From the NCBI RefSeq assembly GCF_037203605.1, contig NZ_JBBDHC010000001.1, positions 186,001 to 250,000 of the forward strand: a stretch of DNA of 64,000 nucleotides, given 5' to 3'. Made by a program: the position numbers and the translations under genes. Under the pieces are notes generated by a model. It saw only the letters and a list, made by a program, of their open reading frames with translations, had not been told where the DNA came from and did no database searches. Below are positions 51,151 to 61,511 of this stretch, piece by piece; position 1 is the first letter of the stretch; each line of letters opens with the position of its first letter. This DNA comes from Denitratimonas tolerans. Its GTDB lineage: Bacteria > Pseudomonadota > Gammaproteobacteria > Xanthomonadales > Xanthomonadaceae.

Positions 51151-52500
51151 ATGCCCACCATCCTCGTCATCGACGACAATCCTGCCGTCATCACCGCGCT
51201 GGAGACGCTGTTCTCCCTGCACGACATCCGGACGCTGGGCGCCGATTCGCCCGAGGCGGGATTGGAAGCGCTGCGCGGCGATGGCGTGGATCTGGTGATC
51301 CAGGACATGAACTTCCGCGCCGATACCACCTCCGGCGAGGAGGGCGTGGCCCTGTTCCGGCAGATTCGCGTGCGGCACCCCGATATGCCGGTGATTCTGC
51401 TGACGGCGTGGACGCATCTGGAATCCGCGGTCGATCTGGTCAAGGCCGGTGCCGCGGATTACCTGGGCAAGCCCTGGGACGACGCTCGGCTGCTGGCCAG
51501 CATCAACAACCTTCTGGAACTGGCTGAAACCCGGCACGCGCTGGACCAGCGTCGCGCCGAGGAGCAGCGTCGCCGCTCGACCCTGGCCGACGGCCACGCG
51601 CTGTGCGGATTCGTGTACGAGGACGGTGCCACCGAGGCGGTGCTCCAGCTGGCATTGCAGGTGGCGCGTTCGGATCTGCCGGTCTTGGTCACCGGCCCCA
51701 ATGGCAGCGGCAAGGAAAAGATCGCCGAAATCCTGCACGCCAACTCGGCGGTGAAGAACGGACCATTCGTGGCAGTGAACTGTGGCGCACTGCCGCACGA
51801 GCTGATCGAGGCCGAGTTGTTTGGCGCAGAACCCGGGGCGTATACCGGTGCCGGCACCAAGGCGCGGGCCGGCAAGTTCGAGGCGGCCGATGGCGGCACC
51901 CTGTTCCTGGACGAAATCGGCACCTTGCCGCTGGCCGGGCAGGTGAAGCTGTTGCGGGTGCTGGAAACCGGGCGCTTCCAGCGCCTGGGTGGCAATCAGG
52001 AGCGCAGCGTGAAGGTGCGCGTGGTCAGCGCCACCAATGCCGATCTGTCCGCGATGATCGCCGATGGCCGCTTCCGCGAGGATCTCTATTACCGGCTAAA
52101 TGGCATCGAGCTGCAGCTGCCGCCGCTGACGCAGCGCCGGCGCGACATCCTGCCGCTGGCACGGCATTTCCTGCCTCCAGGCAAAAGCCTTTCCGAGGCC
52201 GCGGCGCGCGCCCTGATGACCCATTCCTGGCCCGGCAACGTGCGCGAGTTGCGCAACGTGATGCAGCGCGCGGCGCTGCTTTCGGCAGGCACCATCGACG
52301 TGGCCGCATTGGGCCTGCCTGCGGCTTCGCCGGCCCCGGCAGGCGTGGATGCGCCGGCAGCGGCCGAGCCGGATCGAACCATGATCGAGGCCGCACTGGA
52401 GCGCAACGGAGGGGTGCTGGCGCAGGCGGCGGCGGAACTGGGTCTCTCACGCCAGGCCCTGTACCGGCGCCTGGAACGCTACGGCATCGCGCGCGATTAG
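51151..52500 (+). CDS. Sigma-54-dependent NtrC-family response regulator
   Basis: A 449-residue regulator. The receiver (1-120) has D8/D9, phospho-acceptor D52 and K107, with a longer than usual loop after D52 (NFRADTTSGEEG). The AAA+ domain has Walker A GPNGSGKE (182-189), the sigma-54 contact loop GAYTGA (229-234) and Walker B LFLDE (251-255). A C-terminal Fis-type helix-turn-helix ends it (AAAELGLSRQALYRRLERYGI). It should activate sigma-54 promoters, most likely the one at 43194. It begins 2 bp after the toxin and ends 2 bp before the kinase. Confidence 0.95.
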   Translation: MPTILVIDDNPAVITALETLFSLHDIRTLGADSPEAGLEALRGDGVDLVIQDMNFRADTTSGEEGVALFRQIRVRHPDMPVILLTAWTHLESAVDLVKAGAADYLGKPWDDARLLASINNLLELAETRHALDQRRAEEQRRRSTLADGHALCGFVYEDGATEAVLQLALQVARSDLPVLVTGPNGSGKEKIAEILHANSAVKNGPFVAVNCGALPHELIEAELFGAEPGAYTGAGTKARAGKFEAADGGTLFLDEIGTLPLAGQVKLLRVLETGRFQRLGGNQERSVKVRVVSATNADLSAMIADGRFREDLYYRLNGIELQLPPLTQRRRDILPLARHFLPPGKSLSEAAARALMTHSWPGNVRELRNVMQRAALLSAGTIDVAALGLPAASPAPAGVDAPAAAEPDRTMIEAALERNGGVLAQAAAELGLSRQALYRRLERYGIARD

Positions 52501-52502
52501 CC

Positions 52503-53819
52503 ATGGGCCGCCTGCGCAGCATGGGCCTGAACGCCCGCGTGATTGTGGTGGCACTGGCCGCAGCGATGGCGGCGGTGTTGACGACCCTGCTGTTCACGCG
52601 CTGGTTGCCGCCGTGGTTGGCGGCATTGTCGGGCATGGCCGTGGCCATCATCGTGGCGACTGCGCTGGCCTGGCAGGTGCTAGGCGGGATGCGTGCATTG
52701 TTCCGCGCCCTGGCCGGCACGGTGGCGGCCTATCGCGATGGCGACTTCAGCTTCGGCATCCACTGGGATGGCGCGGCCGATCTGGCCGAACTGGTCGGTG
52801 CGCACAATGCCCTGGGCGATGTGCTGCGCGATCAGCGCCAGGCTCTGGTACAGCGCGAACTGCTGCTCGATACCGTGTTGCAGAACACCCCGGTCGCGAT
52901 GCTGCTGCTCGATCCATCGCGCCACGTCGTGCTGGGCAATCTCGCCGCGCGCCGCCTGCTGGGTGAGGGGCGGCGGCTGGAGGGGCGCAGCTTCGATGCC
53001 GTGCTCGATGGCCTGGATCCTGCGGTACGCGAGGCATTGTCCCGTCGCACGGATGGCCTGTTCACCGTGGGGCGGGCGGAAGCCGAGGAGATCTACCATC
53101 TGGCGCGCCGCAACTTCCTGCTCAATGGCCGGGCGCACGAGCTGGTGATGCTGCGCCAGCTCACCGCCGAGCTGCGCCGCCAGGAGGTGCAAACCTGGAA
53201 GAAGGTCATCCGCGTCATCAGCCATGAGCTGAACAACTCGTTGGCACCCATCGCCTCGCTGGCGCACTCGGGCGCCGAACTGCTGCGCCGCGGGCAGTAC
53301 CAGCGTCTGCCGCTGGCGCTGGCCACCATCGAAGAGCGTTCCCGCCACCTGGAGGGCTTCATCCACGGCTACGCGCGCTTCGCCAAGCTGCCCGCACCGC
53401 AGGCCGTCGAGCTGGCGTGGCGCCCATTCATCGACCGGCTCGCCTCCCAGGCCACCTTCGAAATCGAACTGGAGCCGGAGGACGGCCGCGCCTGTTTCGA
53501 TGCCGCACAGCTGGAGCAGGCCCTGCTCAACCTGTTGAAGAACGCGCACGAGTCCGGCTCGGCGGAATCCGAGGTGCGGCTGACGGTGCGGCGCGTGCCG
53601 CAGGGCTGGCGCATCGAGGTGCGTGATCGCGGTGACGGGATGAGCGAGGCGGTGCTCGCCAATGCCCTGCTGCCTTTTTATTCCACCAAACGCCAGGGCA
53701 CCGGCCTGGGCCTGGCGCTGGCGCGCGAGATCATCGAGGCTCACGGAGGGCGCATCGGCCTGGGCAACCGCGCCGGTGGCGGCTTGTGCGTGAGCCTGCT
53801 GCTGCCCGACACGATGTGA
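52503..53819 (+). CDS. NtrY-like sensor histidine kinase
   Basis: A 438-residue membrane kinase. Two adjacent N-terminal helices (about residues 12-62) with almost no periplasmic loop are followed by a HAMP-like segment, a PAS-like domain (about 115-215) and the kinase core. The H-box has H241 in VISHELNNSLAPI, the N-box is LNLLKNAHES, and the G-boxes are RDRGDGMS and GTGLGLALAREIIEAHGG. The lack of a periplasmic sensor domain suggests it senses within the membrane, possibly the transporter itself. It is the partner of the preceding regulator. Confidence 0.93.
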   Translation: MGRLRSMGLNARVIVVALAAAMAAVLTTLLFTRWLPPWLAALSGMAVAIIVATALAWQVLGGMRALFRALAGTVAAYRDGDFSFGIHWDGAADLAELVGAHNALGDVLRDQRQALVQRELLLDTVLQNTPVAMLLLDPSRHVVLGNLAARRLLGEGRRLEGRSFDAVLDGLDPAVREALSRRTDGLFTVGRAEAEEIYHLARRNFLLNGRAHELVMLRQLTAELRRQEVQTWKKVIRVISHELNNSLAPIASLAHSGAELLRRGQYQRLPLALATIEERSRHLEGFIHGYARFAKLPAPQAVELAWRPFIDRLASQATFEIELEPEDGRACFDAAQLEQALLNLLKNAHESGSAESEVRLTVRRVPQGWRIEVRDRGDGMSEAVLANALLPFYSTKRQGTGLGLALAREIIEAHGGRIGLGNRAGGGLCVSLLLPDTM

Positions 53820-53887
53820 CCCTGGCACGCGGCGGTCCGGCACGGGGCGACAGCCGACCCAACAGGCAATGCTGCACCGCGTCATGG

Positions 53888-53917
53888 TTGTCCACGGCGC
53901 GGATCGCCTGCTATACT
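53888..53917 (+). promoter_or_regulatory. Predicted sigma-70 promoter of the atp operon
   Basis: TTGTCC (53888-53893), an 18-bp spacer and TATACT (53912-53917) give a predicted start near 53924, with a leader of about 58 nt before the atpI GTG. Confidence 0.7.
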
Positions 53918-53981
53918 TGATGGGCTTGGCAGGACGTTTCCGCGCCGTTTGCGGCACGTCTCCCCGAACCGGAAGGCAACC

Positions 53982-54350
53982 GTGCTCAACTCCGTGACCC
54001 ATGGCCGACGGCAGGCCCACAAGGCGCTGATCGTCCAACTGGTTGCGGTGGCTGCAACCGCATTGGCCCTCTTGGCCGCCAGCCCGGCGCATGCGCTGGC
54101 GGCGGCCCTGGGTGGCGGCGCGCTCGCGCTGGGAGGCTGGCTGTCGGCGTGGGTGGCCCTGAGTGGCGAGACACCGGCCGCGGCCGGGCTCGCGCTGGGG
54201 CGCCTGGTGACGGGGCTTGTGCTCAAGTGGGCGGTGCTGATCGCGGCGCTCCTGCTTGGGCTGGCGGTATGGAAACTGCCCCCTGCGGCTCTGGTCACCG
54301 GCGTCATCGTCGCGCTTGTGGCGCAAATCCTCGCGATGCTGCGGCGCTGA
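53982..54350 (+). CDS. atpI: ATP synthase assembly protein I
   Basis: A 122-residue protein with four hydrophobic helices, first gene of the atp operon. AtpI helps assemble the c-ring. The GTG at 53982 has GGAAGG upstream; a TTG at 53949 would add 11 residues. As usual for AtpI the sequence is poorly conserved, and the assignment relies on position, size and helices. Confidence 0.88.
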   Translation: MLNSVTHGRRQAHKALIVQLVAVAATALALLAASPAHALAAALGGGALALGGWLSAWVALSGETPAAAGLALGRLVTGLVLKWAVLIAALLLGLAVWKLPPAALVTGVIVALVAQILAMLRR

Positions 54351-54393
54351 GCGGCTTCCCTCTACAACTCCATCGGTTTTCAGGGTCCAACAC

Positions 54394-55191
54394 ATGACGG
54401 TCGAGGCGGAACTCACTCCGGCAAGTTACATCGGGCACCATCTCCAGTACCTTGAAAAGCAGGTTGGCGAGGGCTCGTTCTGGACGCTGCATCTGGACAC
54501 CCTGATCACCTCCGGCCTGCTTGGCCTGCTGATGGTGTTGGCTTTCTGGCTGGCCACGCGCAAGGCGACCTCCGGGGTTCCAGGCAAATGGCAGGCCTTC
54601 GTCGAGATCATGCTCGAGTTCGCCGACCGCCAGGCGCGCGACATCTACCACGGCAAGAGCAAGCTGGTCACGCCCATCGCGATCACGCTGTTCTTCTGGA
54701 TCCTCCTGCTCAACGCCACCAAGTTCATCCCGGCCGACTTCATCGCCAAGCCGCTGGAGCTGCTCGGCGTTCCCTACTGGAAGCCGGTGCCCACCGCCGA
54801 CGTGAACGCCACGCTCGGGCTGTCGATCAGCGTGTTCTTCCTGACCCTGTTCTTCGCGCTCAAGTCCAAGGGCGTGGGCGGGCTCACCAAGGAATTCCTG
54901 ACCGCGCCGTTCGGCAAGTGGATGGTGCCGTTCAACCTCATCCTCAACATCGTCGAGTGGCTCTCCAAGCCGGTGTCGCTGGCGATGCGTCTTTTCGGCA
55001 ACATGTTCGGCGGCGAGATCGTCTTCCTGCTGATCTGGGTACTGGGCGGCGCGGGCATCCTCGGGATGCTCGGCGGCGCCACCTTCGGCCTGGGCTGGAT
55101 GATCTTCCACATCCTCGTGGTGCCGCTGCAGGCCTTCATCTTCATGATGCTGTCGATCGTCTACCTCAGCCTGGCCGAAGACAGCCACTGA
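54394..55191 (+). CDS. atpB: ATP synthase subunit a
   Basis: A 265-residue subunit with five to six membrane helices. It forms the proton half-channels next to the c-ring. The essential Arg is R199 in LAMRLFGNMFGGE. The N-terminus ASYIGHHLQYLE and ITLFFWILLLNATKFIPADF are typical. It starts 43 bp after atpI. Confidence 0.97.
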   Translation: MTVEAELTPASYIGHHLQYLEKQVGEGSFWTLHLDTLITSGLLGLLMVLAFWLATRKATSGVPGKWQAFVEIMLEFADRQARDIYHGKSKLVTPIAITLFFWILLLNATKFIPADFIAKPLELLGVPYWKPVPTADVNATLGLSISVFFLTLFFALKSKGVGGLTKEFLTAPFGKWMVPFNLILNIVEWLSKPVSLAMRLFGNMFGGEIVFLLIWVLGGAGILGMLGGATFGLGWMIFHILVVPLQAFIFMMLSIVYLSLAEDSH

Positions 55192-55252
55192 CGTTGTTGC
55201 TTTACCCGATTTTCCTTTCCTCAACCCTCAGCTATCCGTTTCGGAGTACACC

Positions 55253-55537
55253 ATGGAAACTTTGACCGCCCTCGCTAACCTCCAGGCCTGGTCCGTTCTG
55301 GGCATCGGCATCATGATCGGCTTGAGCGCGCTGGGCGCCGGCCTGGGTCTGGCCATCATGGCCGGCAAGTTCCTCGAGTCTTCCGCCCGCCAGCCCGAGC
55401 TGATCCCGGTGCTGCAGGTCCGCATGTTCATCACCGCCGGCCTGATCGACGCCCCGTTCATCATCTCGGCCGCGGTCGGCCTGCTGTTCGCCTTTGCCAG
55501 CCCGTTCCTGAGCGCGCTGCAGGCCTACATCGGCTGA
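55253..55537 (+). CDS. atpE: ATP synthase subunit c
   Basis: A 94-residue two-helix hairpin that oligomerises into the rotor ring. Helix 1 has GLSALGAGLGLAIMAGK, the polar loop has ARQPEL, and the proton-binding carboxylate is D66 in GLIDAPF. A GGAG lies shortly before the ATG. A strongly structured 112-bp spacer follows. Confidence 0.97.
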   Translation: METLTALANLQAWSVLGIGIMIGLSALGAGLGLAIMAGKFLESSARQPELIPVLQVRMFITAGLIDAPFIISAAVGLLFAFASPFLSALQAYIG

Positions 55538-55545
55538 TCGACGCC

Positions 55546-55622
55546 GGCCCGGGCGCGCGCCGATCTCCCGATCCGCGCGCCTGCCGGGCCGACCGGATCC
55601 CTTCCGGCACCGTTGCCGGAAG
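55546..55622 (+). other. Two stem-loops in the atpE-atpF spacer
   Basis: The first is a long GC stem (GGCCCGG with GCGCGC at 55546-55560, opposed by GCGCGC and CCGGGCC ending 55590). The second is a perfect 9-bp hairpin, CTTCCGGCA (55601-55609), loop CCGT, TGCCGGAAG (55614-55622). Neither is followed by a T run, so they look like mRNA-stability or processing structures. Confidence 0.55.
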
Positions 55623-55649
55623 CACCCCGACCCCAGGCAGAGCGTACCC

Positions 55650-56120
55650 ATGAACCTCAATCTGACCCTGATTGCCCAGGCGCTGGCCTTCGCCAGCCTG
55701 ATCTGGCTGATCGCACGCTTCATCTGGCCGCCCCTGCTCAACGCGATCGAGGAACGCCAGAAGAAGATCGCCGAGGGCCTGGCCGCCGCGGACAAGAGCC
55801 AGGAAAGCCTGGCCCAGGCCGAAGCGCAGATTTCCGAACTGCTGCGCGAGGCGCGCACCAAGGCCAACCAGATCATCGACCAGGCCAACGCCCGCGCCAA
55901 CCAGCTCATCGAGCAGGCAAAGCACGAGGCGATCGCCGAGGCCGAGCAGCAGAAGACGCTGGCGCAGGCCGAGATCCAGTCGGCCACGTTCCGCGCCAAG
56001 GAAGAGCTGCGCCGCCAGGTGGCCGACCTCGCAGTGGCCGGTGCCGAGAAGCTGATTTCACGCCAGATCGACGGCAGCGCCCAGAAGGCCCTGCTCGACG
56101 AACTCGCCGCCCAGCTTTGA
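55650..56120 (+). CDS. atpF: ATP synthase subunit b
   Basis: A 156-residue peripheral-stalk subunit. One N-terminal helix (LTLIAQALAFASLIWLIARFIWPPLLNAIEERQKKI) is followed by a long charged coiled coil ending near the C-terminus. Length matches the Escherichia coli protein. Confidence 0.97.
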   Translation: MNLNLTLIAQALAFASLIWLIARFIWPPLLNAIEERQKKIAEGLAAADKSQESLAQAEAQISELLREARTKANQIIDQANARANQLIEQAKHEAIAEAEQQKTLAQAEIQSATFRAKEELRRQVADLAVAGAEKLISRQIDGSAQKALLDELAAQL

Positions 56121-56135
56121 TTCCGGAGCCTTGCG

Positions 56136-56666
56136 ATGAGCACCACCCTCACCCTCGCACGCCCCTACGCCCGCGCCGCGTTTTCGCTGGCGCGTGACAA
56201 GGGCCGCCTGCCGGACTGGTCCGCACAGCTCGGCCTGGCCGCCGCGATCGCCGCCGATGACGCGGTCCGCCCGCTGCTGGCCAGTCCCGGCATGACCGCC
56301 GACGCCGCCCTCGCCCTGCTTGCGCCGCCGCAGGGCGACGACGCCGATTTCCTGCAGTTCCTGCGCGTGCTGGTGGCCAACGGCCGCCTTCCGCTCCTGC
56401 CCGAGATCGCGCTGCTGTTCGAGCAGGCCCGCGCCGAGGCGGAAAAGGTGGTGAAGGTGAAGGTCACCTCGGCCGCGGCCATGGGTGCCGACGAGGTCGC
56501 CTCGCTCAGCGTTGCGCTGCGCCGCCGCTTCGGCAGTGAGATCGCACTGAGCCATACGGTCGACGCCAGCCTGATCGGCGGAGCGATCATCGACGCCGGC
56601 GACGTGGTGATCGATGGATCGGTGCGCGGCAAGCTGGACCGCCTGCGCACCGCGCTCGCGCAGTGA
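56136..56666 (+). CDS. atpH: ATP synthase subunit delta
   Basis: A 176-residue OSCP/delta subunit that joins the peripheral stalk to the F1 head. TLARPYARAAFSLA at the N-terminus and the C-terminal SLIGGAIIDAGDVVIDGSVRGKLDRLRTAL are characteristic. It starts 15 bp after atpF. Confidence 0.97.
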   Translation: MSTTLTLARPYARAAFSLARDKGRLPDWSAQLGLAAAIAADDAVRPLLASPGMTADAALALLAPPQGDDADFLQFLRVLVANGRLPLLPEIALLFEQARAEAEKVVKVKVTSAAAMGADEVASLSVALRRRFGSEIALSHTVDASLIGGAIIDAGDVVIDGSVRGKLDRLRTALAQ

Positions 56667-56720
56667 CGATTTCTTCTTGAACCATTGCCGGCTTCCGCGC
56701 CGGACACCAGGGACACTTCC

Positions 56721-58269
<1,549 letters not shown>

Positions 58270-58283
<14 letters not shown>

Positions 58284-58397
58284 GCCGGCGGGATTGGAAA
58301 TTAGGGATTAGGGATCAGGGATTCGCAGGAGCAGGGTTCGGCAAGCGGAGGCGCACGGCGCTCTTTCCGATCCCGGATCCCCGATCCCGAATCCCGG
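58270..58397. repeat. Stop-codon hairpin and GGGATTN-heptamer inverted repeat, copy 3 (atpA-atpG)
   Basis: CCGGCTC (58270-58276), loop TTACT and GAGCCGG (58282-58288) enclose the atpA TGA. Five imperfect heptamers follow at 58290-58325, and an opposing arm of four units (GATCCCG, GATCCCC, GATCCCG, AATCCCG) lies at about 58368-58396. The loop between the arms is about 42 bases. Confidence 0.8.
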
Positions 58398-58414
58398 CGA
58401 GCGGAGCGAGCCCA

Positions 58415-59278
58415 ATGGCTGGTGGACGGGAAATCAAAACCAAAATCAAGAGCGTGCAGAACACCCGCAAGGTGACGCGCGCGCTGGAGATGGTTTCGGC
58501 ATCGAAGATCCGCAAGGCGCAGGATCGGATGAAGGCCTCGCGCCCCTATGCGCGCGCGATGCGGCAGGTGATCGGCCATCTGGCCCGCGCCAACACCGAT
58601 TACGTGCACCCCTTCCTGGCCGAGCGCGACGAGGTCAAGCGGGTCGGCTACATCGTCATCTCTTCCGACCGCGGCCTGGCCGGCGGCCTCAACAACAACC
58701 TCTTCCGCAAGACCGTCACCGAGCTGCGCGGCTGGCAGGAAAAGGGCGTCGAGGCCGATCTGGTCACCATCGGCCAGAAGGCCTCGGTGTTCTTCCGCCG
58801 GGTCAAGGTCGACATGGTCGGCAGCGTCACCCACATCGGCGACGTGCCGCGCCTGGAGCCCCTGATCGGCGTCATCAAGGTGATGCTCGATGCGTACAGC
58901 GAAGGCCGCCTGGACCGGGTCTACATCGTCTACAACGACTTCGTGAACACGATGGTGCAGCGCGCCGCGTTCGACCAGCTGCTGCCGCTGCCGGCGTCGG
59001 AAACCGATGTGGTCAAGCACGACTGGGACTACATCTACGAACCCGACCCGGCCACCGTTCTCGATCACGTCATCAACCGCTACATCGAGTCGCTGGTCTA
59101 TCACGCCGTGCTGGAAAACGTCGCCTCCGAACACGCCGCGCGCATGGTCGCGATGAAGGCCGCGAGCGACAACGCCAGCAAGCTGATCGACACCCTCAAC
59201 CTCGTCTACAACAAGGCCCGCCAGGCCGCGATCACCCAGGAAATCTCGGAGATCGTGGGTGGGGCCGCGGCCGTTTAA
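58415..59278 (+). CDS. atpG: ATP synthase subunit gamma
   Basis: A 287-residue central-stalk subunit. The N-terminal coiled coil (GGREIKTKIKSVQNTRKVTRALEMVSASKIRKAQ) and the C-terminal KAASDNASKLIDTLNLVYNKARQAAITQEISEIVGGAAA are diagnostic. It is separated from atpA by a 131-bp repeat-filled spacer. Confidence 0.98.
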   Translation: MAGGREIKTKIKSVQNTRKVTRALEMVSASKIRKAQDRMKASRPYARAMRQVIGHLARANTDYVHPFLAERDEVKRVGYIVISSDRGLAGGLNNNLFRKTVTELRGWQEKGVEADLVTIGQKASVFFRRVKVDMVGSVTHIGDVPRLEPLIGVIKVMLDAYSEGRLDRVYIVYNDFVNTMVQRAAFDQLLPLPASETDVVKHDWDYIYEPDPATVLDHVINRYIESLVYHAVLENVASEHAARMVAMKAASDNASKLIDTLNLVYNKARQAAITQEISEIVGGAAAV

Positions 59279-59310
59279 GTGCGCTAATCCCTGAGCGCGA
59301 AGATCAAAAA

Positions 59311-59328
59311 GCGGCCATCCATGGCCGC
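59311..59328. other. Hairpin in the atpG-atpD spacer
   Basis: GCGGCCAT (59311-59318), CC and ATGGCCGC (59321-59328), preceded by AAAAA. On the minus strand it would look like a terminator, but no minus-strand gene ends here. Its role is more likely mRNA structure. Confidence 0.55.
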
Positions 59329-59406
59329 ACTTCCAACCAAAAGCACGCGACCTGCAAGGGCGCGACAGACGAAACCAGGATCAAAGTTACCTCCGGAGCA
59401 GCAACC

Positions 59407-60831
59407 ATGAGCCAGGGCAAGATTGTTCAGATCATCGGCGCCGTCGTCGACGTCGAGTTTCCGCGCGAGAGCGTGCCGAAGGTGTACGACGCGCTGAAGG
59501 TCGACGGTACCGCGATCACGCTGGAGGTGCAGCAGCAGCTCGGTGACGGCGTCGTGCGCACCATCGCGCTCGGCTCCACCGACGGCCTCAAGCGCAACCT
59601 CGTGGCCAGCAACACCGGCAGCGCGATTTCGGTACCCGTCGGCACCGGCACCCTGGGCCGCATCCTGGACGTGCTGGGCAACGCCATCGACGAGGCCGGC
59701 CCGGTCAAGGCCGACGCGCACTGGGAAATCCACCGCTCGGCCCCGTCCTACGAGGACCAGTCCGCGGCCAACGAACTGCTGGAAACCGGCATCAAGGTCA
59801 TCGACCTGATGTGCCCGTTCGCCAAGGGCGGCAAGGTCGGCCTGTTCGGCGGTGCCGGCGTCGGCAAGACGGTCAACATGATGGAGCTGATCAACAACAT
59901 CGCCAAGGCGCATTCGGGCCTGTCGGTGTTCGCCGGCGTGGGCGAGCGCACCCGCGAGGGCAACGACTTCTACCACGAGATGATCGAATCGGGCGTCGTC
60001 AACCAGGAGAAGCCGGAGGAATCCAAGGTGGCGATGGTGTACGGCCAGATGAACGAGCCGCCCGGCAACCGCCTGCGCGTGGCGCTGACCGGCCTGACCA
60101 TGGCCGAGTACTTCCGCGACACCAAGGACGCCAAGACCGGCAAGGGCAAGGACGTTCTGCTGTTCATCGACAACATCTACCGCTACACCCTGGCCGGCAC
60201 GGAGGTTTCCGCGCTGCTGGGCCGCATGCCCTCCGCGGTGGGCTACCAGCCGACGCTGGCCGAGGAAATGGGCGTGCTGCAGGAGCGCATCACCTCCACC
60301 AAGACCGGCTCGATCACCTCGATTCAGGCCGTGTACGTGCCTGCCGACGACCTCACCGACCCTTCGCCCGCCACCACCTTCGCGCACCTCGACGCGACCG
60401 TCGTGCTCTCGCGCCAGATCGCCTCGCTGGGCATCTACCCGGCCGTGGATCCGCTGGACTCCACCAGTCGCCAGCTCGATCCCAACGTGATCGGCAACGA
60501 GCACTACGAGACCGCGCGCCGCGTGCAGGCCACGCTGCAGAAGTACAAGGAACTCAAGGACATCATCGCGATCCTGGGCATGGACGAGCTCTCCGAAGAC
60601 GACAAGCTGGCGGTGTCGCGCGCGCGCAAGATCGAGCGCTTCTTCAGCCAGCCCTTCCACGTCGCCGAGGTCTTCACCGGCTCGCCCGGAAAGTACGTTT
60701 CGCTGAAGGACACCATCCGCGGCTTCAAGGGCATCGTCGACGGCGAGTACGACCACCTGCCCGAGCAGGCGTTCTACATGGTCGGCACCATCGAAGACGT
60801 GGTGGAAAAGGCCAAGAAGATTGCGGCTTAA
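59407..60831 (+). CDS. atpD: ATP synthase subunit beta
   Basis: A 474-residue catalytic F1 subunit. Walker A GGAGVGKT is at residues 148-155; GERTREGNDFYHEM and the DELSEDDKLAVSRARKIERF region are present. Length is slightly above the Escherichia coli protein. The TAA stop is the centre of a perfect 28-bp palindrome. Confidence 0.98.
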   Translation: MSQGKIVQIIGAVVDVEFPRESVPKVYDALKVDGTAITLEVQQQLGDGVVRTIALGSTDGLKRNLVASNTGSAISVPVGTGTLGRILDVLGNAIDEAGPVKADAHWEIHRSAPSYEDQSAANELLETGIKVIDLMCPFAKGGKVGLFGGAGVGKTVNMMELINNIAKAHSGLSVFAGVGERTREGNDFYHEMIESGVVNQEKPEESKVAMVYGQMNEPPGNRLRVALTGLTMAEYFRDTKDAKTGKGKDVLLFIDNIYRYTLAGTEVSALLGRMPSAVGYQPTLAEEMGVLQERITSTKTGSITSIQAVYVPADDLTDPSPATTFAHLDATVVLSRQIASLGIYPAVDPLDSTSRQLDPNVIGNEHYETARRVQATLQKYKELKDIIAILGMDELSEDDKLAVSRARKIERFFSQPFHVAEVFTGSPGKYVSLKDTIRGFKGIVDGEYDHLPEQAFYMVGTIEDVVEKAKKIAA

Positions 60832-60843
60832 GCCGCAATCTTC
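60816..60843. other. Perfect 28-bp palindrome centred on the atpD stop codon
   Basis: The arms GAAGATTGCGGC (60816-60827) and GCCGCAATCTTC (60832-60843) are exact reverse complements around TTAA. As RNA this is a 12-bp stem with a TTAA loop, and the TAA stop (60829-60831) is in the loop. No T run follows, and the heptamer repeat begins 1 bp later. Confidence 0.85.
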
Positions 60844-60844
60844 C

Positions 60845-60964
60845 GGGATTAGGGATTAGAGATTCGGGATTCGTAGAAGCGGGTTTTCGCAGTGATTTGA
60901 GGTGGGGAAATGGTGTGGAGCAGCGCGCTCTTGCCAATCCCCAATCCCCAATCCCGAATCCCGT
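60845..60964. repeat. GGGATTN-heptamer inverted repeat, copy 4 (atpD-atpC)
   Basis: The left arm of four heptamers (GGGATTA, GGGATTA, GAGATTC, GGGATTC) lies at 60845-60872. The right arm (CCAATCC, CCAATCC, CCAATCC, CGAATCC, then CG) lies at 60935-60964, 23 bp before the atpC ATG. Confidence 0.85.
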
Positions 60965-60987
60965 TCCGAGCCACGCGAGGAACCACC

Positions 60988-61410
60988 ATGGCAAGCTTCC
61001 GTTGTGACATCGTCAGCGCCGAAAGCGAGATCTTCCAGGGCGAGGCCACGCTGGTCGTCGCCACCGGCGAGGTTGGCGAGCTCGGCATCGCGGCACGCCA
61101 CACGCCGCTCATCACGCGCCTGAAGCCGGGCAAGGTCGTGGTCACGCGACCCGACGGCGAGCGCCTGGACTTCGCCGTGTCCGGCGGCATTCTGGAGGTT
61201 CAGCCGGACGTGGTGACGGTACTGGCCGACACCGCCATCCGCGCCGAGGAAATCGACGAGGCGGCGGTGCGCAAGGCCAAGGAAGAGGCCGAGCGCGTGC
61301 TGGCCGGGCGCGGCGAGGCGATGGATCTGTCCGAGGCGCAGGCCAAGCTGGCCGAGTCGCTGGCCCAGCTCCAGGCGCTGGAGCGGCTGCGCAAGAACCT
61401 CAAGCACTGA
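60988..61410 (+). CDS. atpC: ATP synthase subunit epsilon
   Basis: A 140-residue F1 central-stalk subunit and intrinsic inhibitor. The beta-sandwich (FRCDIVSAESEIFQGEA ... GELGIAARHTPLITRLKPG ... VSGGILEVQPDVVTVLADTA) and the C-terminal helical hairpin are present. The ATG at 60988 gives the standard N-terminus; the frame upstream reads through the repeat. It is the last gene of the operon. Confidence 0.97.
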   Translation: MASFRCDIVSAESEIFQGEATLVVATGEVGELGIAARHTPLITRLKPGKVVVTRPDGERLDFAVSGGILEVQPDVVTVLADTAIRAEEIDEAAVRKAKEEAERVLAGRGEAMDLSEAQAKLAESLAQLQALERLRKNLKH

Positions 61411-61440
61411 GCGCCTCGCGCGCCGTCCATCGCATCGAAA

Positions 61441-61467
61441 GCGCCGGCTCCGTGCCGGCGTTTTCGT
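61441..61467 (+). terminator. Rho-independent terminator of the atp operon
   Basis: CGCCGGC (61442-61448), loop TCCGT and GCCGGCG (61454-61460) are followed by TTTTCGTTT. It starts 31 bp after the atpC stop. Confidence 0.88.
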
Positions 61468-61511
61468 TTCAGGCGCAGACACGCGGGAACCCCCGCGCGC
61501 CCTTGCCTGCC

